Shown here in pieces: positions 8,627 to 16,043 of a stretch of 64,000 nt of DNA. The stretch's first letter is position 1, and every line of letters starts with the position of its first letter. Made by a program: the position numbers and the translations under genes. The notes beneath the pieces were generated by a model that made no database searches, was not told where the DNA came from, and saw only the letters and a list, made by a program, of their open reading frames with translations. The stretch comes from Bernardetiaceae bacterium (GTDB taxonomy: Bacteria > Bacteroidota > Bacteroidia > Cytophagales > Thermoflexibacteraceae), in assembly GCA_025057115.1 (NCBI GenBank), contig JANWWZ010000007.1, positions 60,862-124,861 on the forward strand, given 5' to 3'.

Positions 8627-9970
8627 TTACAAATGACTCAGATCAAAATTTTCTAAAAACTTGGTAGTAAAATTGCCAGCGCGGAAACGCGGGTCATCCA
8701 TCAGTTTGATATGAAAGGGAATAGTGGTCTTGACCCCTTCGATAACAAATTCTTGCAAGGCTCTTTTCATGCGCACAATTACTTCCTCGCGCGTTTGCCC
8801 TGACACAATCAGCTTGGCAATCATGGAGTCGTAGTTAGGGGGGATTGCGTAGCCAGCATATACGTGGGTATCTACTCGCACGCCGCGCCCTCCTGGAAGG
8901 TGTAAATTGGTAATTCTCCCTGGAGAGGGTCGAAAGTCGCGGGAAGGATCTTCGGCATTAATGCGGCACTCCATGGCATGCAATTGTGGATAATAATTTC
9001 TGCCAGAGATGCGCTCCCCCATGGCTACTTTAATTTGTTCTTTAATCAGGTCAAAATCAGTTACTTCTTCAGTAATGGGATGTTCTACCTGAATGCGGGT
9101 ATTCATTTCCATAAAGTAGAAATTGCCATGCTTGTCTACCAGGAACTCGATGGTTCCCGCTCCTTCATACTTAATGTATTCTGCTCCGCGAATAGCGGCT
9201 TGCCCCATGCGGTCGCGCAGTTCTTGGGTAACAAATGGCGAGGGGGTTTCTTCGACTAGCTTTTGGTGGCGCCGCTGAATGGAGCAGTCGCGCTCTGAGA
9301 GATGACATACCCGCCCTGTTTGATCGCCAACAACCTGTATTTCAATATGGCGCGGCTCTTCTACAAATTTTTCTAGATACAATCCATCATTGCCAAAAGC
9401 AGCGGCGGCTTCTAGTTTTGCCGTCTGCCACGCTTTTTCAAAATCTGCTTCGCAATGTACCACGCGCATTCCTTTGCCTCCGCCCCCTGCAGTAGCTTTC
9501 AGCATCACGGGATAGCCAAACTCGGCAGCCAGTCTTTTTGCTTCGTGCAGAGTAGGCACCACTCCTTCTGAACCAGGAATGACTGGAACGCCTGCCGCTT
9601 TCATGGTAGCTTTAGCGGTGGCTTTGTCGCCCATGGCTTGTATCATCTCAGGAGTAGGTCCTATAAACTTGATTTTCATTTCGGCACAAATGGCGGCAAA
9701 CTCGGCATTTTCCGAAAGAAAACCATAGCCAGGATGAATGGCATCGGCATTAGTAATTTCAGCGGCGGCAATGATGCGCGGAATGTTTAAATAAGATTCT
9801 TTACTCGGTGGCGGTCCAATGCATACGGCTTCATCTGCAAACTTGACATGAAGACTTTCGCGGTCAGCCGTAGAATAGACCGCTACAGTTTTAATGCCCA
9901 TTTCTCGGCAGGTGCGTATAATACGCAAAGCAATTTCGCCGCGGTTGGCAATCAGTATTTTTCTGAACAT
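8627..9970 (-). CDS. accC: Acetyl-CoA carboxylase, biotin carboxylase subunit
   Basis: AccC carboxylates the biotin of AccB using ATP and bicarbonate, the first half of malonyl-CoA synthesis. The 447-residue length is standard. Visible are the N-terminal [26 protein letters not shown], the ATP-grasp glycine loop [10 protein letters not shown], the HxxxRxCSIQRR segment ([18 protein letters not shown]), and [22 protein letters not shown]. It follows accB by 62 bp on the same strand. The other carboxyltransferase part in this window, accD, is unlinked at 28.8 kb, and accA is outside. Confidence 0.98.
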   Translation of the reverse strand: MFRKILIANRGEIALRIIRTCREMGIKTVAVYSTADRESLHVKFADEAVCIGPPPSKESYLNIPRIIAAAEITNADAIHPGYGFLSENAEFAAICAEMKIKFIGPTPEMIQAMGDKATAKATMKAAGVPVIPGSEGVVPTLHEAKRLAAEFGYPVMLKATAGGGGKGMRVVHCEADFEKAWQTAKLEAAAAFGNDGLYLEKFVEEPRHIEIQVVGDQTGRVCHLSERDCSIQRRHQKLVEETPSPFVTQELRDRMGQAAIRGAEYIKYEGAGTIEFLVDKHGNFYFMEMNTRIQVEHPITEEVTDFDLIKEQIKVAMGERISGRNYYPQLHAMECRINAEDPSRDFRPSPGRITNLHLPGGRGVRVDTHVYAGYAIPPNYDSMIAKLIVSGQTREEVIVRMKRALQEFVIEGVKTTIPFHIKLMDDPRFRAGNFTTKFLENFDLSHL

Positions 9971-10032
9971 GTAAGCTACCTATTAGTAAATTCTAAGTCA
10001 ATGGTTGCATTGGATAGCAAAAAGCGCAGAAA

Positions 10033-10524
10033 TTAAAAAGGCTCTACTAAAAATAGTTCTTGGTCGTACTCTACTGGCATGGCGTTTTCTACCAGTACTT
10101 TCACAATTCTTCCCTCTACTTCTGACTCAATTTCGTTGAATAACTTCATGGCTTCAATAATGCATACTACCTGTCCCTTGCGCACCTCGTCGCCTACTTC
10201 TACATAGGGAGGGCTGTCGGGCTTGGGGGAGCGATAAAAAGTGCCAATCATAGGAGATTTAATAGCCACCAGTTTTTTTGAAGGCTCGCTAGAAGGGCTG
10301 CTTGCCTGCGCTGGCGGGGCTTGACTTACCACTGGCTGAGAAGTAGTTACCATAGGAGTTATTATCGGTTGCGGGGTAGCCACCACTGGTGCTGCTACGG
10401 GAATGGTTTTTACCTCTGAATGGCGCTTGACGTGGAGTTTGAAATCAGTGGTTTCGATATTGACCTCTTCAAGCCCCAAGTTGGCAATAAATCCGATGAG
10501 TTCCTGTAGTTCTTTTACGTTCAT
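10033..10524 (-). CDS. accB: Acetyl-CoA carboxylase biotin carboxyl carrier protein
   Basis: AccB carries the covalently bound biotin between AccC and the carboxyltransferase. The N-terminal part (MNVKELQELIGFIANLGLEEVNIE) is the usual helical domain; a Pro/Ala/Ser-rich linker of about 40 residues follows. The C-terminal biotinyl domain contains the biotinylation motif EAMKLFNEIE and the preceding IKSPMIGTFYRSPKPDSPPYVEVGDEV. The track start is eight codons upstream; the family begins at MNVKELQELI, so I chose the ATG at 10524 (163 residues). It lies between fabH and accC in one orientation. Confidence 0.97.
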   Translation of the reverse strand: MNVKELQELIGFIANLGLEEVNIETTDFKLHVKRHSEVKTIPVAAPVVATPQPIITPMVTTSQPVVSQAPPAQASSPSSEPSKKLVAIKSPMIGTFYRSPKPDSPPYVEVGDEVRKGQVVCIIEAMKLFNEIESEVEGRIVKVLVENAMPVEYDQELFLVEPF

Positions 10525-10582
10525 AGGTATATGAGCTAAGAATGACAAGCGAAATTACCAGTTAAAAAATGCAAAGCGAAAC

Positions 10583-11575
10583 CTAAAGTGATATTGCCCA
10601 TTTTAGATAAGCTGCTCCCCAGGTAAATCCTCCTCCAAAGGCTGCCAAGATAAGATTGTCGCCTTTTTTGAGCGCATGGCGATAGTCCCAAAGGCATAGA
10701 GGCAACGTGGCATTAGTGGTATTGCCATAGCGCTGTATGTTGAGCATGACTTTTTCTGGAGGCAGTCCTGCACGCTCAGCGGTAGCATCAATAATGCGCT
10801 TGTTGGCTTGATGAGGCACCAAAAAAGCAATATCTTCCGCTGAAAGATGGTTGTTTTTCATTACTATTTCCACCGCTTCAGCCATTTTAGTAACGGCATG
10901 CTTAAAGACTGTGGATCCTTCTTGGTAAATAAAATGTTCTCGATTGGCAACAGTGGCAAACGAAGCAGGTCGCAAACTACCACCGGCTTTCATGTGCAAA
11001 AATGGCGCTCCCTTGCCATCAGAGCGCAAGTAAGCATCTATAAATCCATTGCCAGAAGTATCGGGCTCTAAAAAAACAGCTCCCGCTCCGTCCCCGAAAA
11101 TGATACACGTGGAGCGGTCCTTGTAGTCCACAATAGCGGACATTTTATCGGTTCCCACCAAGAGCACCTTTTTGTACCTGCCTGACTCAATCATTTGCGC
11201 TCCTACGACAAGTCCGTAGAGAAATCCCGAGCAAGCTGCCTGCAAATCAAATCCGAAAGCATTGTTTGCACCGATAGCAGTGCCGATGAGATTGGCTGTG
11301 GCAGGAAAAACGTAATCAGGGGTGGTAGTGCAACAAATGATAGCGTCGATTTCTGCAGGATTGGTAGGATGCATTTCCATCAAGCGCTCTATGGCTTTTA
11401 GTGCCATGAATGAAGCCCCTTTGCCATTTTCCAAGATATGCCTTTGGCGAATACCCGTCCGCGTAACTATCCATTCATCGCTGGTATCCACCATAGCTTC
11501 CAAATCTTTGTTAGTTAAAATCTTTTCAGGAACATATCCTCCTATGCCAGTAATGCTTGCACGAATGAGTGTCAT
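10583..11575 (-). CDS. fabH: Beta-ketoacyl-ACP synthase III
   Basis: FabH condenses acetyl-CoA (or a branched acyl-CoA) with malonyl-ACP to start fatty acid synthesis. The catalytic triad is visible: Cys115 in LQAACSGFLYG, histidine in LVPHQANKRIID, and asparagine in RYGNTTNATLPL. The 330-residue length is standard. The gene sits between rpmF and accB, but a strong hairpin with a U-rich tail separates it from rpmF, so transcription from the rpmF side may be reduced and fabH-accB-accC may have its own promoter. I see no clean TAnnTTTG box just upstream of its ATG. Confidence 0.97.
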   Translation of the reverse strand: MTLIRASITGIGGYVPEKILTNKDLEAMVDTSDEWIVTRTGIRQRHILENGKGASFMALKAIERLMEMHPTNPAEIDAIICCTTTPDYVFPATANLIGTAIGANNAFGFDLQAACSGFLYGLVVGAQMIESGRYKKVLLVGTDKMSAIVDYKDRSTCIIFGDGAGAVFLEPDTSGNGFIDAYLRSDGKGAPFLHMKAGGSLRPASFATVANREHFIYQEGSTVFKHAVTKMAEAVEIVMKNNHLSAEDIAFLVPHQANKRIIDATAERAGLPPEKVMLNIQRYGNTTNATLPLCLWDYRHALKKGDNLILAAFGGGFTWGAAYLKWAISL

Positions 11576-11606
11576 ATGGGAACAGCCGAAAAAGAGCTCG
11601 CAATAT

Positions 11607-11636
11607 AAAAAAGGAGAAGTGTAAACACTTCTCCTT
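11607..11636 (-). terminator. Rho-independent terminator after rpmF
   Basis: On the minus strand a perfect 11-bp stem AAGGAGAAGTG / CACTTCTCCTT with a 4-nt loop (TTTA) is followed directly by TTTT and ATATTG. It lies 20 bp after the rpmF stop and about 30 bp before the fabH ATG, so it ends or attenuates the permease-yceD-rpmF transcript. Confidence 0.8.
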
Positions 11637-11656
11637 AAGTCTTACTAGTGGAAAAA

Positions 11657-11869
11657 TTACCCTTCTTTGTCGGATGTAGTTTCCTCGCTTTCTTCTATTG
11701 CTACTAGCTTGCCGTTGTAATACATTCTGCCTTCGTAAAAATAAGCCCGATGAGGTAAGTGTTCCACTCCTGTAGTAGGGCAAATAACGGTTTGCTTAGG
11801 GGTGAGTTTATCATGCGTTCTTCTCTTGTCGCGGCGGGTGCGCGATATTTTTCGTTTAGGGTTTGCCAT
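11657..11869 (-). CDS. rpmF: Ribosomal protein bL32
   Basis: A 70-residue 50S subunit protein. The N-terminus MANPKRKISRTRRDKRRTHDKL is the conserved L32 start. In the middle, VICPTTGVEHLPHRAYFYEGRMYYNGKLV retains only one cysteine, so this is the zinc-free form usual in this phylum. An acidic tail (EESEETTSDKEG) extends beyond the core. The ATG at 11869 lies inside the end of yceD (14-bp overlap), indicating translational coupling. A strong terminator follows the stop codon. Confidence 0.95.
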   Translation of the reverse strand: MANPKRKISRTRRDKRRTHDKLTPKQTVICPTTGVEHLPHRAYFYEGRMYYNGKLVAIEESEETTSDKEG

Positions 11870-12542
11870 GATGATTTATTTTGTTGGTGTTGAACTTATT
11901 AGCATTATTGAACTTTTCTTTAAGCATTTGCCATTGGATTTCAGTGGGAAAATCTTCCTCTTGTTCTTGTTGGGGGAACTCTTCTGCCAAGCCAGTAGAG
12001 TAAACTAAAAATACTTCTTGGTCCTCTTGGTCCTGTGGAGTTGCTCGCACCTTAGGATGCAGCTTCTTCGCTGGCACTGCAAGGCAAATGAAGTCGTAAA
12101 TGTGGTGAGCCACATTAATAGCGGTAGTTCCCAGCGGAATGACCATTACGTTATCACTCAGTTCTTTTTCCTCCTGTCCAAACTTATAAAAAACCGCTTC
12201 GCGAACTTCTATAGGTTCTTGAAAGGGTTCAAGTGTTCGGTCGCATATCAGTTCTACAGAGCCCGTAACAGTGAAATTAAGCGCGAGCATACCAAGGGTT
12301 TTCTTTAGTTCGATAGTTACTTTGCAGTTGCCGCGCTCCACTAAGCTGCCCTCAAACAGAGAAAAGAAAGCATCGTTAATGTCATACTCATACCGATGCG
12401 TCTTTTCTTTTAAAGAAGCAATATCTATTTCATATAACCTTAGCGCTTTCAAGCTGTTGGGTCTTAGAGGCGCAAATTTAAAAGCGCAAGGAGTCATTTG
12501 CAAGCCAGTTCTTCTTATCTCTGTTGGCTCACTTTGGCTCAC
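11856..12542 (-). CDS. YceD family protein (DUF177)
   Basis: Matches the YceD/DUF177 family, regularly encoded next to rpmF and linked to 23S rRNA/50S maturation in other bacteria. Family features are LKALRLYEIDIASLKEKTHRYEYDINDAFF near the start, VTIELKKTLGMLALNFTVTGSVELICDRTLEPF in the middle, and NVAHHIYDFICLAVPAKKLHP towards the end. Three starts are possible: GTG at 12542, which overlaps the upstream stop as GTGA and is given here; ATG at 12497; and TTG at 12452, which would match the usual family start. Overlaps at both ends point to one operon of permease, yceD and rpmF. Confidence 0.85.
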   Translation of the reverse strand: MSQSEPTEIRRTGLQMTPCAFKFAPLRPNSLKALRLYEIDIASLKEKTHRYEYDINDAFFSLFEGSLVERGNCKVTIELKKTLGMLALNFTVTGSVELICDRTLEPFQEPIEVREAVFYKFGQEEKELSDNVMVIPLGTTAINVAHHIYDFICLAVPAKKLHPKVRATPQDQEDQEVFLVYSTGLAEEFPQQEQEEDFPTEIQWQMLKEKFNNANKFNTNKINHHGKP

Positions 12543-13657
12543 AATTGCGTTTGTATCTCAGGCTTTTGTTTAAAAATGCGGTATTCCATGAAGCCTTTTC
12601 GTATTTCACTGATGGACACGCGCAAGATGGTATAAGCAGGAATAGCTGCTACCATGCCCCATATCCCACCCAGGGTTGCCCCTGCAAACACACTGATGAA
12701 AATTTCTAGCGGATGGGCTTTAACGCTTTTGGAGAATATCACGGGTTGCAAAATCACATTATCAATCACTTGCGTAATAACAAACACCGAAAGCAGTTTA
12801 AAAAATAGCCATAAATAGCCACTTCCTTCCAATAATTCAGGGGAAGCAGTAGAAATGCCCACTAGTATGCCGAAGATGCTTCCAATCAAAGGTCCAGCAA
12901 AAGGAATTACGTTGATAATAGCAGCAAAAATGCCAATAGTTACTGCATAGTTAACACCTAGCAGTATTAAACTAAACGAAACGATGGTGAAAATAGAAAT
13001 TATTTGCAGCAATAGACCTAGCAAGTAGTTAGAAAGCAGCCGATCTATTTTATGAATAGCACTAACACTGACTTCGAAATAGCGATTGGGAATAAGGGCG
13101 ATAATTCTCTTGCGCACTTGACCCTTCTCAAACAGGAAAAAAAAAGTAATAAAGAGAACCGCCAAAATGCCTACAAAAATGTTACCGGTGGTCAATAAAA
13201 ATTCATTAAATGCGCTGCCCATGTTGAAACGGCTAAAAATTTCAATCATTTTGTTTTTTAATTGCAAAATTAGAAATCCACGTGGTTCGTTGACTATGTT
13301 ATTTTTTATAAGAAAATCTTCCAGCTTGCTCGCTGGAATAGCAATTCGGTCAAAAAAATCATCATATGGAATGCTCATGATGATGGTTACTTGCTCGTTA
13401 ATCAACGGAATGAACAGCAAGATGAACAATGACAAGACTCCCACCAGAATGCTAAAAGAAATCAAAATAGCAATGCCGCGAGGAATGCGCACCCTTCCTA
13501 ATTGAATTTGACTCATGGCATTAGTAGGCACCTTGAGAATGCTAGAAAGAACAGCAGCAAGCACAATGTAAAGGACAATATCGGAGAAAATCCAAACTGC
13601 CGCCGCAATGCCTACTAACACAGCTACCCAGCTCCAGTGGATTTTATGTTGCCACAT
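12539..13657 (-). CDS. AI-2E family transporter (PerM/YdiK type permease)
   Basis: An integral membrane protein of about 372 residues with seven or eight helices. The PerM fold is shown by LYIVLAAVLSSILKVPTNAM near the start, the long extracytoplasmic segment with FSRFNMGSAFNEFLLTTGNIF, and the C-terminal GVNYAVTIGIFAAIINVIPFAGPLIGSIFGILVG and GATLGGIWGMVAAIPAYTILRV. The exported substrate is unknown; AI-2 export is shown only for one E. coli member. The track start at 13693 lies upstream of a good TAACTTTG box, so I chose the ATG at 13657, 20 nt downstream of that box. It heads the yceD-rpmF operon. Confidence 0.88.
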   Translation of the reverse strand: MWQHKIHWSWVAVLVGIAAAVWIFSDIVLYIVLAAVLSSILKVPTNAMSQIQLGRVRIPRGIAILISFSILVGVLSLFILLFIPLINEQVTIIMSIPYDDFFDRIAIPASKLEDFLIKNNIVNEPRGFLILQLKNKMIEIFSRFNMGSAFNEFLLTTGNIFVGILAVLFITFFFLFEKGQVRKRIIALIPNRYFEVSVSAIHKIDRLLSNYLLGLLLQIISIFTIVSFSLILLGVNYAVTIGIFAAIINVIPFAGPLIGSIFGILVGISTASPELLEGSGYLWLFFKLLSVFVITQVIDNVILQPVIFSKSVKAHPLEIFISVFAGATLGGIWGMVAAIPAYTILRVSISEIRKGFMEYRIFKQKPEIQTQL

Positions 13658-13677
13658 GACAACGCAGCAATTTTGTA

Positions 13678-13685
13678 CAAAGTTA
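13678..13685 (-). promoter_or_regulatory. Candidate -7 element for the permease-yceD-rpmF operon
   Basis: TAACTTTG on the minus strand matches TAnnTTTG and lies 20 nt before the chosen ATG at 13657. A convincing -33 TTG is not seen. It supports the shorter start of the permease. Confidence 0.4.
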
Positions 13686-13792
13686 CGTGGCAAACTAATA
13701 TTCTTCCTCTACTTTGCCTAAGTGTTTATTTTAGGCGTGTTAGGCAAAAAAGCGTATTTTAGCGCAATTCAAATCTGCATCTGACTTGGCTT

Positions 13793-15613
13793 ATGTCTAA
13801 CAATACCAAGATACATATTATTTCTGTCCTCATCATCGCACTGGCTTGCGTTTACTACCTTTTCAATAGTAACCATCTTTCCCTAACCGACGAACTATTT
13901 TTTTCCTTGTTAGTAGGGGCCATTTTGGTATTGGTGATTCTGCTTCATCTCTGGATTATTGTTCCCCTCAAAAAATTCTTAGAACAGACTCAGAAAATCA
14001 CCGCTGGCGATATCAACTTGCAACTGAGCTATACAGGCAATCGCGAAATTGACCAAATTCAGTACGCTTTCAATGTGATGCTAAACAGTATTAAGCGGGC
14101 TAAGTACTTTATAGAACAAATTGGGGCTGGCAATCTTTCTGTAGACTTCCAACTATCTGACCATCAAGCTATTACAAACGATTTGTTAGCTCAGTCTCTT
14201 CTTTCAATGCGCAACCAACTCCAAACCATAGATCTCCAAGAAAAACAACGCCAATGGATAGCAGAAGGACTATCGCTATTTTCAAGTATTTTGCGCAATA
14301 TTGATAGAAGTCAAGAGGCAATAGCTGCAGAAATTATCAGCAATTTGGTGCGCTATACGGGTGGGGTGCAAGGTGCCCTATACGTACTGCTGGAAGATAA
14401 CCTTCATCAGGAACCAGTACTGCAAATGGCATCTTTTTTTGGGCTATCCCAAGACCGACTTGCTAAAACACAATTTCAGTTAGGAGAAAGCCTGGTCGGG
14501 CAAGCTTTTCTAGAAAAGCAAATAATTTACATCAGTAATTTACCTCCTGAATATATTCTTGTTACTGGCTTAGGCGAATCAGTACCGCGTTACTTGCTCA
14601 TTGCTCCTTTAATGACCAACAATATTGCTTATGGGGTTGTAGAAATTACTTCCTTAACTGACTTTCCTGACTATGTCAAAGAATTTATCTTGCGCGTGGG
14701 AGAAAATATTGCCGCTGCCATTGCTACTATCACTGCTACGCAAAAAAACTTGCGCCTGCTAGAAGAAGCCCAAGAAATGACTGAACAACTGCGCGCCCAA
14801 GAAGAGGAAATGCGCCAAAACATGGAAGAACTCATGGCTACCCAAGAAGAAATGGCGCGCAAACAGCAACAGTTAGAACAATCTCGCACACAACTCCAGC
14901 AAGCCAAAGAAGAACTGGAAAATCGCGAACAAGAATTGCGCAAGCTCACTGAAAAACAACAAAAAACCATAGAGGAGCTCGAAGCCCAGCGCAGAAAAAT
15001 GGAAGCCAATGAATTGGTCTTGAAAAAGGCTTACGAAAAAATACGCCAAGCGCAACAAGAGTCCGAAAAAAAACAAAAGGAGTTGGAAGAAACCAATAAG
15101 CAACTGTTGGTGCAAAAAGCCAAAGTTGAAGCCAATGAAATCATTTTGAGGAAATCCTATGAAAAAATGCGCCAACAGCAACAGCAAACTAAAAATGCTG
15201 AAGTAGAGCTACAATTGTACAAAATTATTAATCGTGCAATAGTAAAACTGCTAGAAGGCTTTTACTACGCTTGTGATACTTCCCAAGACTACAAAGTTAT
15301 TATAGTAGAAGGCAACATTCAAACCTTGACAGGTTACCCCTCAGAACAGTTTTTAAAACACCAAATAACTTTAGGGCAGCTCATACATCCGTCTTACAAG
15401 GAGTATGTAGATAAAGTCGTGCAAAAGGCTATACATGAGAATAAATCTTATTTTCTGGAGTATGATATAATTAGGGCAGACGGCTCTACCAAAAGAGTAG
15501 TAGAAAAAGGCTATCCTATTTTCAATGAATATGACGAAGTCAGTCATTTGATAGGTTTCATTATAGCAAAGGAAACAGCAGAGAGATTGGAATTGCATTT
15601 AGATGCCATATGA
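13793..15613 (+). CDS. HAMP-GAF-coiled-coil-PAS sensor protein without output domain
   Basis: A 606-residue membrane signalling protein. Two transmembrane helices (about residues 7-24 and 36-59) enclose only a short loop. A HAMP-like segment follows (PLKKFLEQTQKITAGDINLQLSYTG), then a GAF domain (about 165-315), a long coiled coil (about 318-470) with EEEMRQNMEELMATQEEMARKQ, and a C-terminal PAS domain (about 478-600). No histidine kinase, cyclase or receiver is present. The coil contains two copies of (M/V)EANExxLxKxYEKxRQ spaced exactly 42 residues apart. The last codons overlap the next gene as ATGA. It probably acts through protein partners; the ligands are unknown. Confidence 0.88.
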   Translation: MSNNTKIHIISVLIIALACVYYLFNSNHLSLTDELFFSLLVGAILVLVILLHLWIIVPLKKFLEQTQKITAGDINLQLSYTGNREIDQIQYAFNVMLNSIKRAKYFIEQIGAGNLSVDFQLSDHQAITNDLLAQSLLSMRNQLQTIDLQEKQRQWIAEGLSLFSSILRNIDRSQEAIAAEIISNLVRYTGGVQGALYVLLEDNLHQEPVLQMASFFGLSQDRLAKTQFQLGESLVGQAFLEKQIIYISNLPPEYILVTGLGESVPRYLLIAPLMTNNIAYGVVEITSLTDFPDYVKEFILRVGENIAAAIATITATQKNLRLLEEAQEMTEQLRAQEEEMRQNMEELMATQEEMARKQQQLEQSRTQLQQAKEELENREQELRKLTEKQQKTIEELEAQRRKMEANELVLKKAYEKIRQAQQESEKKQKELEETNKQLLVQKAKVEANEIILRKSYEKMRQQQQQTKNAEVELQLYKIINRAIVKLLEGFYYACDTSQDYKVIIVEGNIQTLTGYPSEQFLKHQITLGQLIHPSYKEYVDKVVQKAIHENKSYFLEYDIIRADGSTKRVVEKGYPIFNEYDEVSHLIGFIIAKETAERLELHLDAI

Positions 15614-16023
15614 ACTTAGCTGCCGACATTTTTTATGAACACCTTTTTCCGCTGCTTTATCTTATTCCAGAGCAGAACGCTTTGGCTGAAAAACCTTTTC
15701 TGGTTGTAACTACCCAACAAGAACTCTCAACGTTGCAGCAGGAATTGCTTAACAAAATCTTACAAGCGGTAAAAATTGACCCTGCCCAATGCCGCCAAGT
15801 TTCCATCGGAAATTTTTCAGAAAGTTTATTAGAGGCTTGCCGATATGCTTTCTTTTTTGTTGATTTAAACAAACTTCCTAAAAACATTGCTTCCTTTGGC
15901 AACTATGCACTAGTTTCTATTAATCTCAAAAAAATCATTGTTGCCGATGATTTAGACCAACTTGCAAACAACGTAAACAATAAAAAAAAGTTATGGAAAA
16001 TTCTTCAGCAGGCTTTTCAATAA
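15610..16023 (+). CDS. Small conserved-looking protein, possibly DNA polymerase III psi (HolD)-like
   Basis: A 137-residue soluble protein of alternating beta and alpha segments: FLVVTT, a helix ending QQELLNKILQAVKIDPAQCRQVSIG, YAFFFVDLN, YALVSINLKKIIVADDLDQLANNVNNKKKLWKILQQAF. The pattern of a strand, a KILxAVxI helix, and a final IxxxDDLxxLxxNxxxKKxLWxxL resembles small Bacteroidota proteins with a uracil-glycosylase-like or HolD-like fold that pair with the replisome. This is a weak fold-level guess from memory. Its ATG overlaps the sensor stop (ATGA), so it is translationally coupled to the GAF/PAS protein. Confidence 0.6.
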   Translation: MNLAADIFYEHLFPLLYLIPEQNALAEKPFLVVTTQQELSTLQQELLNKILQAVKIDPAQCRQVSIGNFSESLLEACRYAFFFVDLNKLPKNIASFGNYALVSINLKKIIVADDLDQLANNVNNKKKLWKILQQAFQ

Positions 16024-16043
16024 TAGCAAATAGCTATTTGAAG

